Origin: Plantago ovata
Taxonomy: Eukaryota; Streptophyta; Magnoliopsida; Lamiales; Plantaginaceae
Direction: 5' to 3'
DNA: 64,000 bases
Assembly (NCBI GenBank): GCA_028274465.1
Contig: CM051456.1
Location: 113,699,397 to 113,763,396 of the forward strand
Position numbers and translations under genes: made by a program. Shown here piece by piece: positions 36,331 to 48,633 of the stretch. How positions within the stretch are numbered: the first letter of the stretch is position 1; every line of letters begins with the position of its first letter. The notes beneath the pieces were generated by a model, which was not told the DNA's origin, made no database searches, and saw only the letters and a program-made list of their open reading frames with translations.

Positions 36331-36517
36331 TATCCAAGTGTTGGTCATCAAATTGTATTGAATGGATTATATGCGCATCAAAATTGAGAGTTTAGTTAAT
36401 CAACTCATGCTTCCTGCACTGTGAAACAGAAAAGCAGGAGTACAAGTTTAAAAGCGACCACCACTTATTCCGGTCTAGTATTAAAAAGTGAATTGAGGGG
36501 GGTAATAAAGCCTAGAT

Positions 36518-37072
36518 ATGGAAGAGCAATTTGTACTCCGGGTGCCACCTTCTGTTGCTGAGAGAATTGAGCAGCTCTTAAATGAATCTGCATCTTCTTC
36601 TGAAGACAAGGCATTGGACTTGTCCTTTTCCGAGGATGGAAGGACTGGGACGTTTGTTATCGGCAATGACCGCTTCCCAGCTTCACTCTTGGATCTTCCA
36701 ACAGTTGTAGAATCATACAAGACGTATGATGATAACTCCTTGGTCAAAACTGCAGACATCGGTCAAATGATTATGGTGAGAGAGGATGAGGATAGTGTCC
36801 CAGAAGGAGTGGAGTATAAGCATGGACTTACCCCGCCGATGAGGGATGCTCGAAGGCGACGATTTCGTCGAGAGCCTGACTTAAATCCTGAAGTTGTGCG
36901 CGTTGTTGAGAAGGACCTGCAGAACATTATGGCAAGTGGAACTTCTGGGAATACTGGTGCGGGTAAGAAAGCGGCTGCTGCACCTTCAGCTAAGCCTAAT
37001 GTACCTGAAGCTCCAACTGTAACGGGGGAGCCTGATGGGAGTGATAGTGATGAGACCGATGATTCAACATGA
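36518..37072 (+). CDS. TAF7: TFIID subunit TAF7 (copy B, inverted)
   Basis: This 184-residue frame is nearly the same as copy A (differences: S for A in VPPSVAER, T for S in GRTGTF, M for V in QMIMVRED, V for A in VVRVVEK, A for T in KKAAAA). All TAFII55-domain motifs are intact. It lies on the opposite strand to copy A, and its far-upstream region is now at 42150-43010 in the old orientation, separated by the inversion. Homology to copy A continues about 300 bases past the stop, then ends near 37375. Whether it is expressed depends on whether its promoter came with it; only about 190 bases of shared upstream DNA remain before the hAT end. Confidence 0.92.
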   Translation: MEEQFVLRVPPSVAERIEQLLNESASSSEDKALDLSFSEDGRTGTFVIGNDRFPASLLDLPTVVESYKTYDDNSLVKTADIGQMIMVREDEDSVPEGVEYKHGLTPPMRDARRRRFRREPDLNPEVVRVVEKDLQNIMASGTSGNTGAGKKAAAAPSAKPNVPEAPTVTGEPDGSDSDETDDST

Positions 37073-37375
37073 ACCAGAAGTCAGTTTAAGTAAGTGGGAC
37101 ATTGTCATACTGGCCCATTTTGTTTGGCTATGAGACAACATAGAACTTTGCTTAACTTGGCCATTGTCATACTTTTTGTCATGTTTTACTCTATATATTC
37201 TGAAATGTTGTTACTCCTATATTTTGAGTGTACCTCTCTGGTTGTAACTTATACTAACTCAGTTTCTTATAGGCAACTCTAATTTTCACCTTCAATGTAT
37301 TTATCTACCTGCAGTTAGATTTTAATAACTAAACAAAGTTTAATAGTTTTTGCAAAAATGTTTAATATTTTCCTT

Positions 37376-38222
37376 GTCGATTGTGTTTTTATATAGACTT
37401 TTACTGTTTTTCAATTACTTATAATTTATGGTAGAAACCATGTCGTGGCAACGTCACATGTAATTACTGGTCAGTTTCGCGGTTGAGTTTGGGTGGAGCA
37501 ATCCTAATCAGCATTTTTATTTTTTTGGACCAATCAGAATAAGCTATCTAGACACATAATACAATAAATGAACCAATAGAATCATTTTAAATTATGTTTT
37601 TGTGTTTGTTATTTTTTCAATTTGCAGTGTCTCTAATTTTTTGCAAATTTAATTTTTATTATGGAATTGAAATTTTTTATATTGTCCAAGTAGTACTACA
37701 TTCAAAGTATTAATTTTGTGTCAAATTAAATAAAAAATTAATGTTCTATAGTATCTGTGATGAATCAAATCATGTACTAGAGTTCGTTTATTAAAAAAAG
37801 TAAACAAGTTAAACAATATTTTAAGAAATCAAATGAAACAAGAAAGTGTGAAACACAAGAAGGCGTGTGCACTGGATTAAAAAAAAGTGTGCTGAAATGA
37901 AATAAACAAAATTAAAGTTAAGAAACCAAAAACGCACTCAACCAAAAAGACAAGAAAATAAAATAAAAGAATAACATAACGCATCTCAGGATCTAGTTAA
38001 GCGTGATATACGCAATAATTCACATTTAAAAAACATCCACTATAGTCCTTTAACCATCCAAAGTGCAGACAGCCTGATAAACAACGTTGATCCATACCAC
38101 AATTCACTAGGTGCAGCTGCAAGTACTATCTCTTCATCATTTGTATCTCTAAGCTCCATAATCATTTCCCATACTACTCCCCGATCCATCTCCACAAAAA
38201 TTCATCTAATCAGTTCCAAGCC
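37376..38222. other. Unassigned AT-rich stretch before the NBS-LRR
   Basis: No homology to the TAF7-A flank continues here, and no ORF or transposon end was recognised. The last 200 bases should hold the leader of the NBS-LRR gene. Confidence 0.4.
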
Positions 38223-39998
38223 ATGGCTTTCTGTCTAGATTCCCTTGTTGAACTCCTTATAAAAAAATGATGCACCCTGAACTATACCATCAAGATTGGG
38301 TTCTTGATAGTGAAAAGATCCCACAAATCCAATCCCTCTTAGAAAAGGCCTCTTTCTTGCGAGACTTTCTTGCCAAGTCTACTCCAGCTATCCAGGTTGA
38401 ACTAGAAACCTTGGAGGATCAAATTCGAGATGCTGCCGAAAATGCTGAGGACATACTTGAGTCCTACATTAAAGCTCATCCAGTTGGTCAGAGTTTCATG
38501 ATTTCCCCACCTGACTTGACCCAAGTTTGCCGAGTGTTTAGTTCCACGGCTGCAAAAATGATCAAGATCAAGGCGGCGATTGGTCAATCAGAAAAAACAA
38601 CACTGGCTACTCGTTCAAGGAGTGATCAGAGTCATTTGATTCCCGACGTGCTGGTAGGAGTGGACAAGAATTTGACTGAACTGCGTGCTTGGCTCACTTC
38701 GCGATCTCCTACACTCGAAATCATCCCCCTCGTAGGCATGGGGGGAATTGGTAAGACTACTCTTGCTCGTAAACTTTACAATCAATATTCTTCTAGTAAT
38801 CACTTTGATAAATGTTTATGGGCAACTATATCGCAAAAGTATGATCAACGACAAGTTCTTCTAAGCCTTCTAGGTTGTAATAAAAGTGATAGGAAAACTG
38901 AAGAACTCAAAGTCGATATCCACAGAAGTGGTAGAACAAATGAAGAACTCAAAGTTGATTTGCACAAAATGTTATTTTCTAGAAGATACTTGATTGTACT
39001 AGACGACGTTTGGAGTTCCAGGGTGTGGGATGATATCAGTATGTGTGCTCCAGGTAACAACAACCGCAGTCGGATCATTTTGACTACGCGGGAGAACGGG
39101 GTGGCCGATTATGTTAGTCCCAGGAGATATGAGGTGCAGCTACTCAGCGAGGAAGATAGTTGGAAACTCTTTGAAAAAATGGTGCATCTGGGAGAGAAGT
39201 GCCCAAGTGAATTAAAAGGAATTGCTCGTGAAATTGTTAGAAAATGTAGAGGGCTACCTCTTGCAATTCAGGTGATTGGAGGATTCATGTCACGAGCTAA
39301 GAGGATAAAAGGTTTGTGGGAGAAAATTGCAGGCGACATAAGTTCATTTATTACAGGAGAAGACAATCGATTCTCGGGGATATTTTCTTGGAGCTATGTC
39401 AATTTGCCACATTACTTGAAGCCTTGTTTACTCTACATAGGTGCTTTCCCTGAAGATCATGCAATTGAAGCCCCAAGACTGATCAAGTTGTTGGTTTCAG
39501 AAGGATTTTTGAACCCAATCAAAGATAGAAGTCCAGAAGAAGTTGCTGAGTCACACTTAAACGCCCTCGTTGATAGAAATTTAATTTTTGTTCGTAAGAG
39601 GCTATTTGGCGAGAGTGTATACTCATACGGCATACACGATCTGTTGAGAGACCTATGTATGAGGAAAGCTGAAGAAAAAAAAGTTCATTTTTGTTGAAAA
39701 ATTGGGAGAGCCTATAGATGCTTCGTGCCTATATCGAGTTTGTGTTAGTCAAGCTCGTTCATTTCAATTAATTGGTCGTGCATATGGGAGCACTGTTCGT
39801 GCATATGGGAGCGTATTTATTAAAAGTGTGTTTCAGCTATCATTATTGAAGACATTAGATCTATATGATATACCTTTCAAAGAATTCCCAAAATAGATAC
39901 TCAAGTTAATTAACTTGAAATTTCTTGCCTTAGGTTGTGATAGTTCCTTTAAAATTGAATCAGTGAGCTTAGGTGTACTTAAGAATTTACAAACCATC
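38223..39998 (+). pseudogene. CC-NBS-LRR resistance gene (R1-like), broken and truncated
   Basis: These proteins are intracellular immune receptors. The likely start at 38223 (MAFCLDSLVELL) runs into a poly-A frameshift near 38260. The long frame 38267-39697 holds a coiled-coil region, P-loop GMGGIGKTT, kinase-2 LIVLDDVW, SRIILTTRE, GLPL motif CRGLPLAIQ, LKPCLLYIGAFPED and an MHD-like GIHDLLRDL. A run of eight A near 39678 shifts frame; with one A fewer the reading would continue into EKLGEPID. LRR-like sequence (LLKTLDLYDIPFKEFPK) follows, then a TAG at 39894. The gene stops at the junction at 39998, so nearly all LRRs are missing. Confidence 0.88.
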
Positions 39999-40164
39999 CA
40001 AAGTGAGAACGAAGACAATGAATTATAGTACTATCTGTCAGTTAACTCGCCAACTGAAACACTACTAATTCGTTTATGACGTGAATGAGACTCTTACTTC
40101 ACATTACATAAAGGGCTCCTGCACCCTTCCGCTTTGCCCTCGCTTTATGGAGAACAAAGGATTT
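39999..40164. repeat. Junction repeat P, copy 2
   Basis: This direct copy of 35364-35531 is joined on its left to the truncated NBS-LRR through the shared bases CAAAGTG and on its right to the right half of the hAT transposon. Confidence 0.9.
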
Positions 40165-42149
40165 TGTAATCTTGGACTAAGATTCAACTAATTCATCGAT
40201 AAGAAAAACCGACCGACGGAAACTAGCCAAAAGTTGCATCTTTACGCCAGATGTAATATTGGAGTGGACACCTTTTCTTTTGACACTCCAAAGAAAAGGT
40301 GTCCACTAAAAAGCATTTAGCTTTAGATGTCGTCACTAGATGGAATTCTTCTTACTTGATGTTGATGTTTTTGAGAGATATAAAATTGAAGATTCTTATA
40401 TTCGTTCTGATTTTCCTAAAGATGGACCGAAAGCTTTTCCAACTGATGATGATTGGCATGTTGCATCTTTCATGGAGACTGTTTTAGAAAATTTTCATGA
40501 CTCTACAGTTTGAGTGTCGGGTACTTATTATGTTACAACAAACTTGTTCTTGGATGAGGTTGGAACCATTTATACTTTGTTTAAGGAGTGGATTGAGGGT
40601 CCAAACAAATATTTGAATGTTGTTGCTGTGAAGATGAAGGATAAGTTTGATAAGTATTGGGGTATACGGACTGAAACAGCCAATGTGATTTTCTATGTTG
40701 CTAGTTTGCTTGATCCTCGTTACAAATTGAACTTTTTAAAAGCAAGTTTGGTACACATGTTTGGTGAAGAAACCGGTGGGAATTTGGCTAAGGTATCCAT
40801 GGATGCGTTGAAAGAACTTTACGAAGAATATAAGAGCTGCTCTACTACTGCCCCTAAGTCGTCGCGCACAACTTCCAAGAATCAAACTACAATTGGGTTA
40901 GGTGTTCTTGGCAGACCAATTAAGAAAGCATTGAAATCCAACACAGACTTTTATAATAGGATTCAAGCAAGTATTGGGAATGTCGAGGCACAAACTGAAT
41001 TGGAAAAGTACCTTGTTGTGGATCCGATTTCACAAGATGATTATGAGTCCATAGAGTGTAACATTCTCCAATGGTGGAATGACCATAAGAGAGATTATCC
41101 TGTTTTAGCAAGGGTTGCTCGAGATGTCTTCGTTGTACCTCTCTCCACAGTCGCATCGGAGTCTGCGTTTTCCACTGGTGGGCGTGTTATTGACGATTTC
41201 AGATCTTCGTTGACCCCTGAAAATGCAGAAGCATTGATTTGCACACAAGATTGGATACGTCAAGGTCGTGTCTTAACTTCCGAGGAGGAATATTCTCTAG
41301 TTCAAGAGATTGAAAATGGTATAATTATTTATTTCTTTTTTTGTTTTGCTGTCTATTTTTTAATGTCTATACTAAATTTTTTATTTTGTATTATTCCAGA
41401 TTTGAGAATCACCGATGAAGAATCTGCTGCTGAAGCCTAGTTGATGTGCACCTCTTAAAGGTATTTAAGTAGTTAGTTTCCAGATTTGACTCTTGTATTG
41501 TTGAGGTGCACCTCTTAAAGGTATTGCTGCTGCTGACTATTGTATTATTCCATGTTTACTAATCCTGTTTATTTGAAGAATCTGTTCATGACTCCATGCT
41601 TGTTTAATAATTTGTTCATGTGTTCATTATTCAGGTTCAAGAATCACGGAATCATGACTCTCTACTTATCGAAGTTTTTGGGAAGGGCTAATATTATATT
41701 TTGTAATGGTTGATATTAGAATTCGAAGTATTATTTTGTCTTTTCAATTTTCAATTTGAACGATGTAATAACTTTGAACTTGTTACTTGGAACTGGTAGT
41801 TTGAAAGACGATTTAGATTTTTACTGAAAGTTGAGCTTTATTCATGTTGAATGAAGTCTATGTGTGTATAAATCCTTTTGAATTTTGATCTTGTTCTTGA
41901 CTTCCTGTACATTCACTTTGATTTGGTGAAGTGTTGGGATTTTTGTTAACTAGTATTAGGCTGTTTATTTTTGTGTTAAGCTTTTTTTTTTTTAATAATT
42001 TTCGGATTAATATGGATTAATCCGAACCCATCCGATTATTTTCGGTTTAATCCGAAATCCGATCCGAACTAGCAAATCCAGCATTTTCGGATCGGATTAA
42101 TCCAAAATTCGGATCGGATTTGATCCGATCCGCACCATGCACAACCCTA
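40165..42149 (+). mobile_element. Right half of the split hAT transposon, with transposase 3' part
   Basis: It contains the C-terminal half of a hAT transposase and ends in GCACCATGCACAACCCTA, the inverted relative of the left end, followed by CTTGGATA (42150-42157). The terminal region 42000-42149 is rich in GGATTAATCCGAT repeats. The DNA between 41441 and 42000 is the transposase 3' region; a 20-base motif (GGTGCACCTCTTAAAGGTAT) occurs twice there. Confidence 0.88.
40290..41440 (+). pseudogene. hAT transposase, C-terminal part, inactivated
   Basis: The reading begins with a conserved RWNSSYLML block, then needs a frame change near 40380, passes VLENFHDSTV and hits a TGA at 40511 where related transposases have VSG preceded by a sense codon. 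The open part from 40514 has ASLLDPRYKLNF, and the hAT dimerisation domain with VPLSTVASESAFSTGGRV and SSLTPENAEALICTQDW. The BED zinc finger and first catalytic region are missing. It cannot be a working transposase. Confidence 0.88.
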
Positions 42150-43609
42150 CTTGGATACACTAAGCAAGAACACTCTTATAGAACACAATATTCTAAATTA
42201 AAATGTTCACCTTAACCTGGAGACTTTAAGCTGCAAGAGATACAATGTGCAAGTAAACTCAGAGCCAACTCATGCTTGTGTAAAAATAAAAAAATAAAAA
42301 ATATCTAGATTTTCGAAATAATATATACCAAGTATTTTCAACCTGGCGCAATGTTGCAGTATTTTCAGAATTCTAGCACATAATCTAAAGAGCTAGACAA
42401 ATTTTCCTCTGTAAATCTTAGGCGAGAGACAATCAGAATCGTAGAGAATTACATCCCCAAATAATAATTGAGTATGAAATTCTGAACTTAGCATTCAACG
42501 TAGGAAAGCCAAATAGGAAGCACAAATTGTGATAAATTAAACTCAAATTTCAGTAAGTTTATAAGTTTAGAGCCCAGAACTATAAAATCTGACCTTTCTC
42601 GTTTCTCGTTTGGAAATCAGATGACAAACAGGTCCGTCCGTTGCCTCCGAATTCCAGTAAGAATCTGTTAGAGCAAATTGATGTTCTTCAGAAACCAGAT
42701 GGAGCGTGTTTCAGGTTTGATTTACTAGGGTTTTAAGCTATTCATGGGAGAAAGGATTGGAGCCGGAGATCGATTGGGATGAATTTTTACCTAATTTTGC
42801 AATCTGCAGATATTATAAAGGGATATATGTAGTGTAATTTGCTGAATGTACCCAAAACTTAGGCTTAATGACTAATATGGCGCCCAATTCCGATTGTGCT
42901 AATCATATAACTGCTGAATGGCCCCAAACTTTTGCTTAATGGCTAATATGGCACACAATTGGTCCTGTCCGATTCGTAATTTTCAGTTCAGTTTATTTTT
43001 GATTAGTTGAAATTTATACGAAAAATGAACACTTCAATAGGCCTTCTCACCACGATTTTGTTCAAAAAATTAACCAACTCTGGAATAATTAGCAGAATGC
43101 AGGTCAAGAAGGCCTTTTTTTGTGCAAAATTGCAAAGGCTTCATAGGGATTGATGTCTGTTGATATATACTCATATATCATCATCATCCCTGAGATCACA
43201 GGAGTGAAAGACAATGGAAACGTAAACAGATAAAGGAACTGAGCATTTAAATACTTAAAATTAGCCACATGTTTACTTCTATGGGAGGAGATCAAATCTT
43301 CAATAATGGCAGCGCAAAATTCACATCTACTATTCGGAAAGCAAGCTTAAATCAGAAACATTCACGCGCATATATGCACTCTGAAGAATGTCTTTCTCTG
43401 ATTCTTCTGTCCCTGATTAACTTATGAGTGATGGTAAAATGAAGGATGCACAACATAGTGCAAATGACTGTAAAACTAAACCTGATAACAGGAGCACAAT
43501 ATTGAGCCAATAAGACTCTTGAGCAACTAAGATTGAACAAATTGATCTCAAGTAACAATGTAGTTCCATGAGACTACGAACTTCCCCGAGCCAATCCAAT
43601 GTGGCCAGA
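42150..43609. other. Second copy of the TAF7 upstream region and ATXR 3' flank
   Basis: This matches 24889-27130 in the same orientation but lacks both MITEs found there (25822-26420 and 26637-26893). It was separated from its TAF7 by the inversion. No gene is seen. Confidence 0.75.
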
Positions 43610-44195
43610 TGTTAGGAACTCGAGCTCGTCATCTTTCTATTTTGTCTATTTAATATATTATTTAGTTATTTAGTTGAGTCTTGGCCAGTAAGTTAGGGTT
43701 CATAGACTGTTTCTTCTAGAACACTCCTATAGCCGGGCTTTAGCCCATAGTTAGTAATAAGGCCTGTTAATTTTTTCTTAGCCCGTAAGTTTATTTCTTA
43801 GATAGCAAGTCAGTATTCTACTATTTAAGCATCGTAGTACTTTCATTATTATTATGCAATGGAAAAGTAGTTAGTTAAAGTGTTCGGTGGAACCGACCTT
43901 CTTGTGGGCTCTAGTGTGTCTTCTTGTGGATCCCGTCTCATTAGACGTAAAAGGATCAAAGGCTACAAGGTGTTCTTGTGCACTGAGGATGTCGACCAGA
44001 GGGTAGTTGTTGTTCTTGTGCAACGATTGTCTTCGGCCACGCCAGGTTATTGCTATTCTTTTGTAGTATGCATTAGTGGTTTATTTGTGCTTTACTGTTT
44101 GTCTATCTATTTACCAACAGTGAATATGAGTAGGGTTTTAGTAACAATATGTATTTTAGCTATCTTCATAGTATTAGACTTTTCGGGACCTATCA
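43610..44195. mobile_element. Solo LTR (586 bp)
   Basis: The element starts TGTTAGGAACTCG and ends CGGGACCTATCA (TG...CA), with 5-bp direct repeats CCAGA at 43605-43609 and 44196-44200. The related ATXR 3' flanks at about 15945 and 48508 run through this point without it. No internal retrotransposon domain is present, so this is a single LTR left by recombination. An open frame across its right half is incidental. Confidence 0.85.
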
Positions 44196-44277
44196 CCAGA
44201 GCACATGATAATACAATTCTCAGCCAAAACTGTGGTTTTTCTATCTACTTTCTACTTTCAGAATATGACCAAAGATA

Positions 44278-44430
44278 TGAGTCGGATACTCATGCTCGTG
44301 TCCGTTGTAGTCATAGTATAGCCTCTCCCCTTTCTCTATATCACTGGTTGCAACCAGAGGCACCCGGCTCTCTCCATAGACATTGTACCTCACACACTTC
44401 ACATTTTGCTTCTTGCGGCTTTACCTGCAT
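44278..44430 (-). pseudogene. Isolated ATXR last-exon (SET) fragment 3
   Basis: The SET tail region (YDYNGHEHEYP-like, KCVRYNVY) is present, followed by the 3' acceptor region of exon 6 and about 250 bases of intron, and then breaks off at about 44690 into a xylanase exon. The other ATXR exons are absent. Confidence 0.8.
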
Positions 44431-44708
44431 AGAAAAGATTGATCCGTGTAAGAATGAATATTGGCAATGACTTAAGTAAGATATCGACGTTGGCAAAGAA
44501 AGTTAGACTTTGGTTAAGAAAGGTTTTGCAACAAAACTGCAGTAAGTATGCTAAAATGAGCAAAAATAAGTTCAAAGAAGAGTAATATTTTTTAGCATAC
44601 AAGCAGCTAATCTGTATTAAAAGTTGAACCAAATCTCCCTCAAATTTATATAGCATGACTTCCAATTTATGTGTAGTTCTTCACCAAAACTGATCAAATG
44701 ACTCAGCT

Positions 44709-47700
44709 CCGGCTCATGAACAGCTCCCAGAAACCCCAAAACAGTATGCCCTTGACTGCAGGGTGTGCAAACGCTTCCCTGAGCATAACTTCCAAATCAT
44801 CAGCTCTAACAAACTCGTTGATGGATGAAACCTCAACCTCCGTGAATCAGATTGGGAGCCCGATACTCCCCAGTTTATCGAGTGTGGAACAAACAATCGG
44901 CCCAACAGGAAAATCTATGTGGCCCTGTATGCCTATTCCACCAACAGGAGCCCCTTGCTTTTGGAGACCAACAATGTGGTTGAAATACTTCTCTTCTCTG
45001 GAGATGATTGGGCGTCATAACCATCCTCGATATGGTAATCATTTACAAATAAGGTGGCAGATGGGTCAAGTTTATTAGCTATCTTGAACATGGTTGCTCT
45101 GATATCTTTTCCCAGATGGTCTTGGTAGAATTAAAGAGCCATGGAGCATTTCATTATTCATGTCGTAGGGCTTAAACTTTTCTTTATAGGAGTCAAGAGG
45201 GCTGTTAGACGGCTTTGAACTGCTGACATCATGTCAGATTTTCTCAGACCCCGTATCCAGGGCTGGACTTGAGTTTCAACCTCCCAGAAGATACAGTGAC
45301 CTCGTACTTGAATGTTTTGCTCTGAAAGCATGTTAAGCATCTCATCTGCCTCTGTGTACTTGAAATCTCACTGTCCGTGCTCCGTCCATTCCCACTTCAA
45401 CTCATTTGTAAACACGGCCCAGGTGAAGTTTTTGGTAAAGAAATTGACGAAGTCTTCGTTGTCTATGTTTGATCTCTGTAGACATGATCCAAACGGAAAA
45501 CTGTTCTGAATTTGGTTTACTTTTACTAAGCGTGCTTGAGTGAGATGCTGAGATTTTCAAGATGACATCCTGCATTAAAGAACAAAGTGCTTTTCAAGAA
45601 TTTAATACAGCTATAATTAGGCGAAAATGTCTTAATTAAGTAATGATCCTATAACACCATTTGAGCTCATATGTTGCAAGGACTAATCCAATTGCGTGCC
45701 AAAATCTGGAAACATAGCATTTACCTTCTCTGTTTGGTTCTTCAAGTGTGCAAACCGTTTATGTCTGTCAACAGGAAAGATTTAAAGCCCAGCAACCATC
45801 AAATTAACACCAGGATCGGGACTGTGGAAGTAGACCTTTACTTCTGTTGCTTGCTTCTCAATTCTGAAAGCGCCTTCAATTTCGTGCCATTCATCATCGT
45901 TTGACTCAATCTGACCACAATTTACCCATTGATTACTATCCACTTCAAGAGTTACACAAATGTATGTTTTGAGGCTTAGTTGCCCCATTGCCAATACGTA
46001 CGGACCCAAGCAGAAACTTGATAAGTCAAAAACAGCTTCACTTTGTCTGTTATCATCTGAGTTGGATTCATCCACGTCTCAGTATGATTCGCCACAAGGA
46101 TGTAACGGCCACCTAATGGCTCATCATGAGACTTCAGAGACCCTCTAGCCATAGGAGGAAGGGTGCATGGTGAACATTTCGAACGGTGAAAGTGCAATCT
46201 CCAAGTGGAGACCAGCCATTAGTCCCGTCACCAAGGTTGCTATTAGCAATAATATTACTCCAAAAGCAGCATTCTAGTAGCAAGAAAGAGATGGAGGAAT
46301 CAGCAATAATAGCAGTATCCGTGACCTGAAATGTGTCGACGACTAATCACATATTCACATACCTCAATGACTGGTGGAGTTGCAGGCTGGGGTTTGGCAG
46401 CATACTTTGTAGTTTTTTGAGGAGAATACTGGTTCCGGCAGGAAGACCTTCTAAGTAAATTACTAGCTTCGACAGCGAACCATTTATAAGAAACATTCCT
46501 TGAAGCTGCACCCAGTCATTGACTGTGGCCTCCACTCTGCAGATGTGAGATAACCAGTAAACTTCTTGGTAGAATATATATATTAAAGATTGTTGGAATG
46601 GCCACCTTAAAACGAAAATGATGAAGATAAGCTATTCTGATATGTGAACACAGAGATACAATATTACCTGCCAATTTCTATGTATTCTGTACGGCCATCC
46701 GCTGCCTCAACCCGCAGTGTAGCCTTAACACATGCAGTAGTGATACTACTAGTACTAGATATACTAACTTCAGCATCAACTTCAAAGGCCAGCTTCCACT
46801 TCACTCTCCCTGTTATATCCTGCTCAATAAACCATTCCATTCCTGTGTACGATCTGCTGTTGATATAAAGAACTTTCCAGAGTTTGAAGAAACATCCGTG
46901 TCACACCCGGATTCCTGTAAAACAACCTCGCAGCGTCCCCCTGACCAATTGTTAAGGCCATTGTCAAATGTTGGATTCAGTATGATGCCCCCAGCTCCGT
47001 GAGAAGAACTTGAACCTTCCCTCTGTCATAGTATGATAAGCAAACAACAAAAGCAGGTAAAAACATGTTTTCAGTGCTAAGGAGCCAATTTCGAAACTAA
47101 TATTGGATCTGATTGCCATGTGATATCGATACGATCTTCCTAACAAAGCAAACATGAAAGAACAAAGCAGATTTTGAATAAACTTACATGAAAACTAGCG
47201 AAACTTGTACAGGAGAATGGAGATCTCCACTTATCTTATGAGTATCAATTCCAAAGGAAGGCCCATGCAGATGAAATACAACTTTGTCAGGGACTGTTAA
47301 CAGCTGAAGCAGAAGTACTGCTTGAAGATTATGGAATCAGCAAATATGTACTTCCTGGAGCGCCTGACAAAGCAATTCTTAAGAGAGAAAGAATTACCTC
47401 CCGATGAACAGATATTTGGTGGCAGAACGTGGTTCTTCGAGTTTCAAAGATGCATTCAAATTAGCATCACCTTATATAGCTCCTGATATTGCAACCTAAG
47501 CACAAAGTGTGTATGTAGTTCCTGCAGAAACTCTATCCATGATGTCTTGTTCCAGGCCTTGCCAGCATTCTGTCCTATTTGTAATTACAACGAATCCACC
47601 AGGTGACGGTGATTCAGGGTAATGCGACCCTGAGGAGCCACAAAGGCCTTGCAGCAATTTCGGGTGCCATGAACTAAGTCCACCAGAAAAGTTGTGGTTC

Positions 47701-47720
47701 AGTACTATATTGCTAGCATC
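44709..47720 (-). pseudogene. Nearly full-length xylanase pseudogene
   Basis: All domains are represented in order on the - strand: first CBM22 (about 47720-47400), second CBM22 (about 47025-46670), its following exon (46537-46370), third CBM22 (about 46260-45735) and GH10 (about 45560-44709). Defects are many. The Trp before the nucleophile motif is a TGA (near 44850), so WFTELD reads as a stop then FTEVE; frames shift near 45020, 45130-45175 and 46840-46860; the last 100 or so residues of GH10 are gone. The left end fuses to ATXR intron sequence at about 44690-44709. Confidence 0.9.
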
Positions 47721-48633
47721 TAAAATGGACAGCAGCAATCCAACATCTTTGTCTCTGCCAAAAACGTTGAACACACACTGCTCTTAGTTCCGACCAAGTG
47801 TCTGTATTTCAGTTTATTCATCATCACAAATACAGATAACTTTTCAATCAAACTACTCTCAAAACTCTTCAAGAAGATGATAATGAAAGATGCATACATA
47901 TAATAACTTCTCTGAGAACCATTCAAGTTGAAATGGACATGTCCATTTCTCACCAGAACCAGTAGTCCAGTACTATGTTGCAACTGATCAGAAGTACTCA
48001 CAGTAAACAGCAACTGTTTTGCTGTTTTGGGAGGCAAGAACAGTACAATGACTTTCAGACAGTTTTAACTGATCAAATGACTCAGCTCCGGATTGCCTCA
48101 GTCGCGAAATCTCAACCAGAAGATCAAGATATTAAAAATGAGCAACATTCTTAATACAGCTGCAAACATTTCTATGTGAGGAGATCAAATCATACGCAAT
48201 AGCAGCGCAAATCAAGCAAGAATGAGAACCTTTCGTACGCATGCAATCGTGTAGAACTGTCTGTATTCATAACCTGAAGAATGTCTTTTTCTAATGCCTA
48301 ATGATAATCAGAGAAGTAATAACTGAAGTTGAAAAATAAGAGCACAAAATTGAGCCAATTGGACTCTTGAGCAACTAAGATTAAAGGAATTGATCTCAAG
48401 TAACAATGTACTAGATCCTAACTAAATAAATATCCTATCTTTGAATCCAAATAACCTACTGAAACTATGAACACTACAAATTTCTCAGAGCCCATCCAAT
48501 GAGGCCGAAACACATGATAAATACAATTCTGGGCAAAACTGTGGTTTTCTCTATCTACTCTCAGGGTATTACAAGCAAATTAAGTTTGTTATGATGTTTG
48601 CGCTCGGTCGCAAGAGAGTTAGTGCGACACAGC
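47721..48633. other. Duplicated spacer between xylanase pseudogene and ATXR-B
   Basis: This close relative of 15126-16074 marks the same block. The non-coding sequence shows no further gene. Confidence 0.7.

Noticed and set aside
43880..44470. 196-codon open frame on the + strand
   Set aside because: It runs from inside the solo LTR into the antisense of a SET exon fragment; it crosses a transposon border and matches no family.
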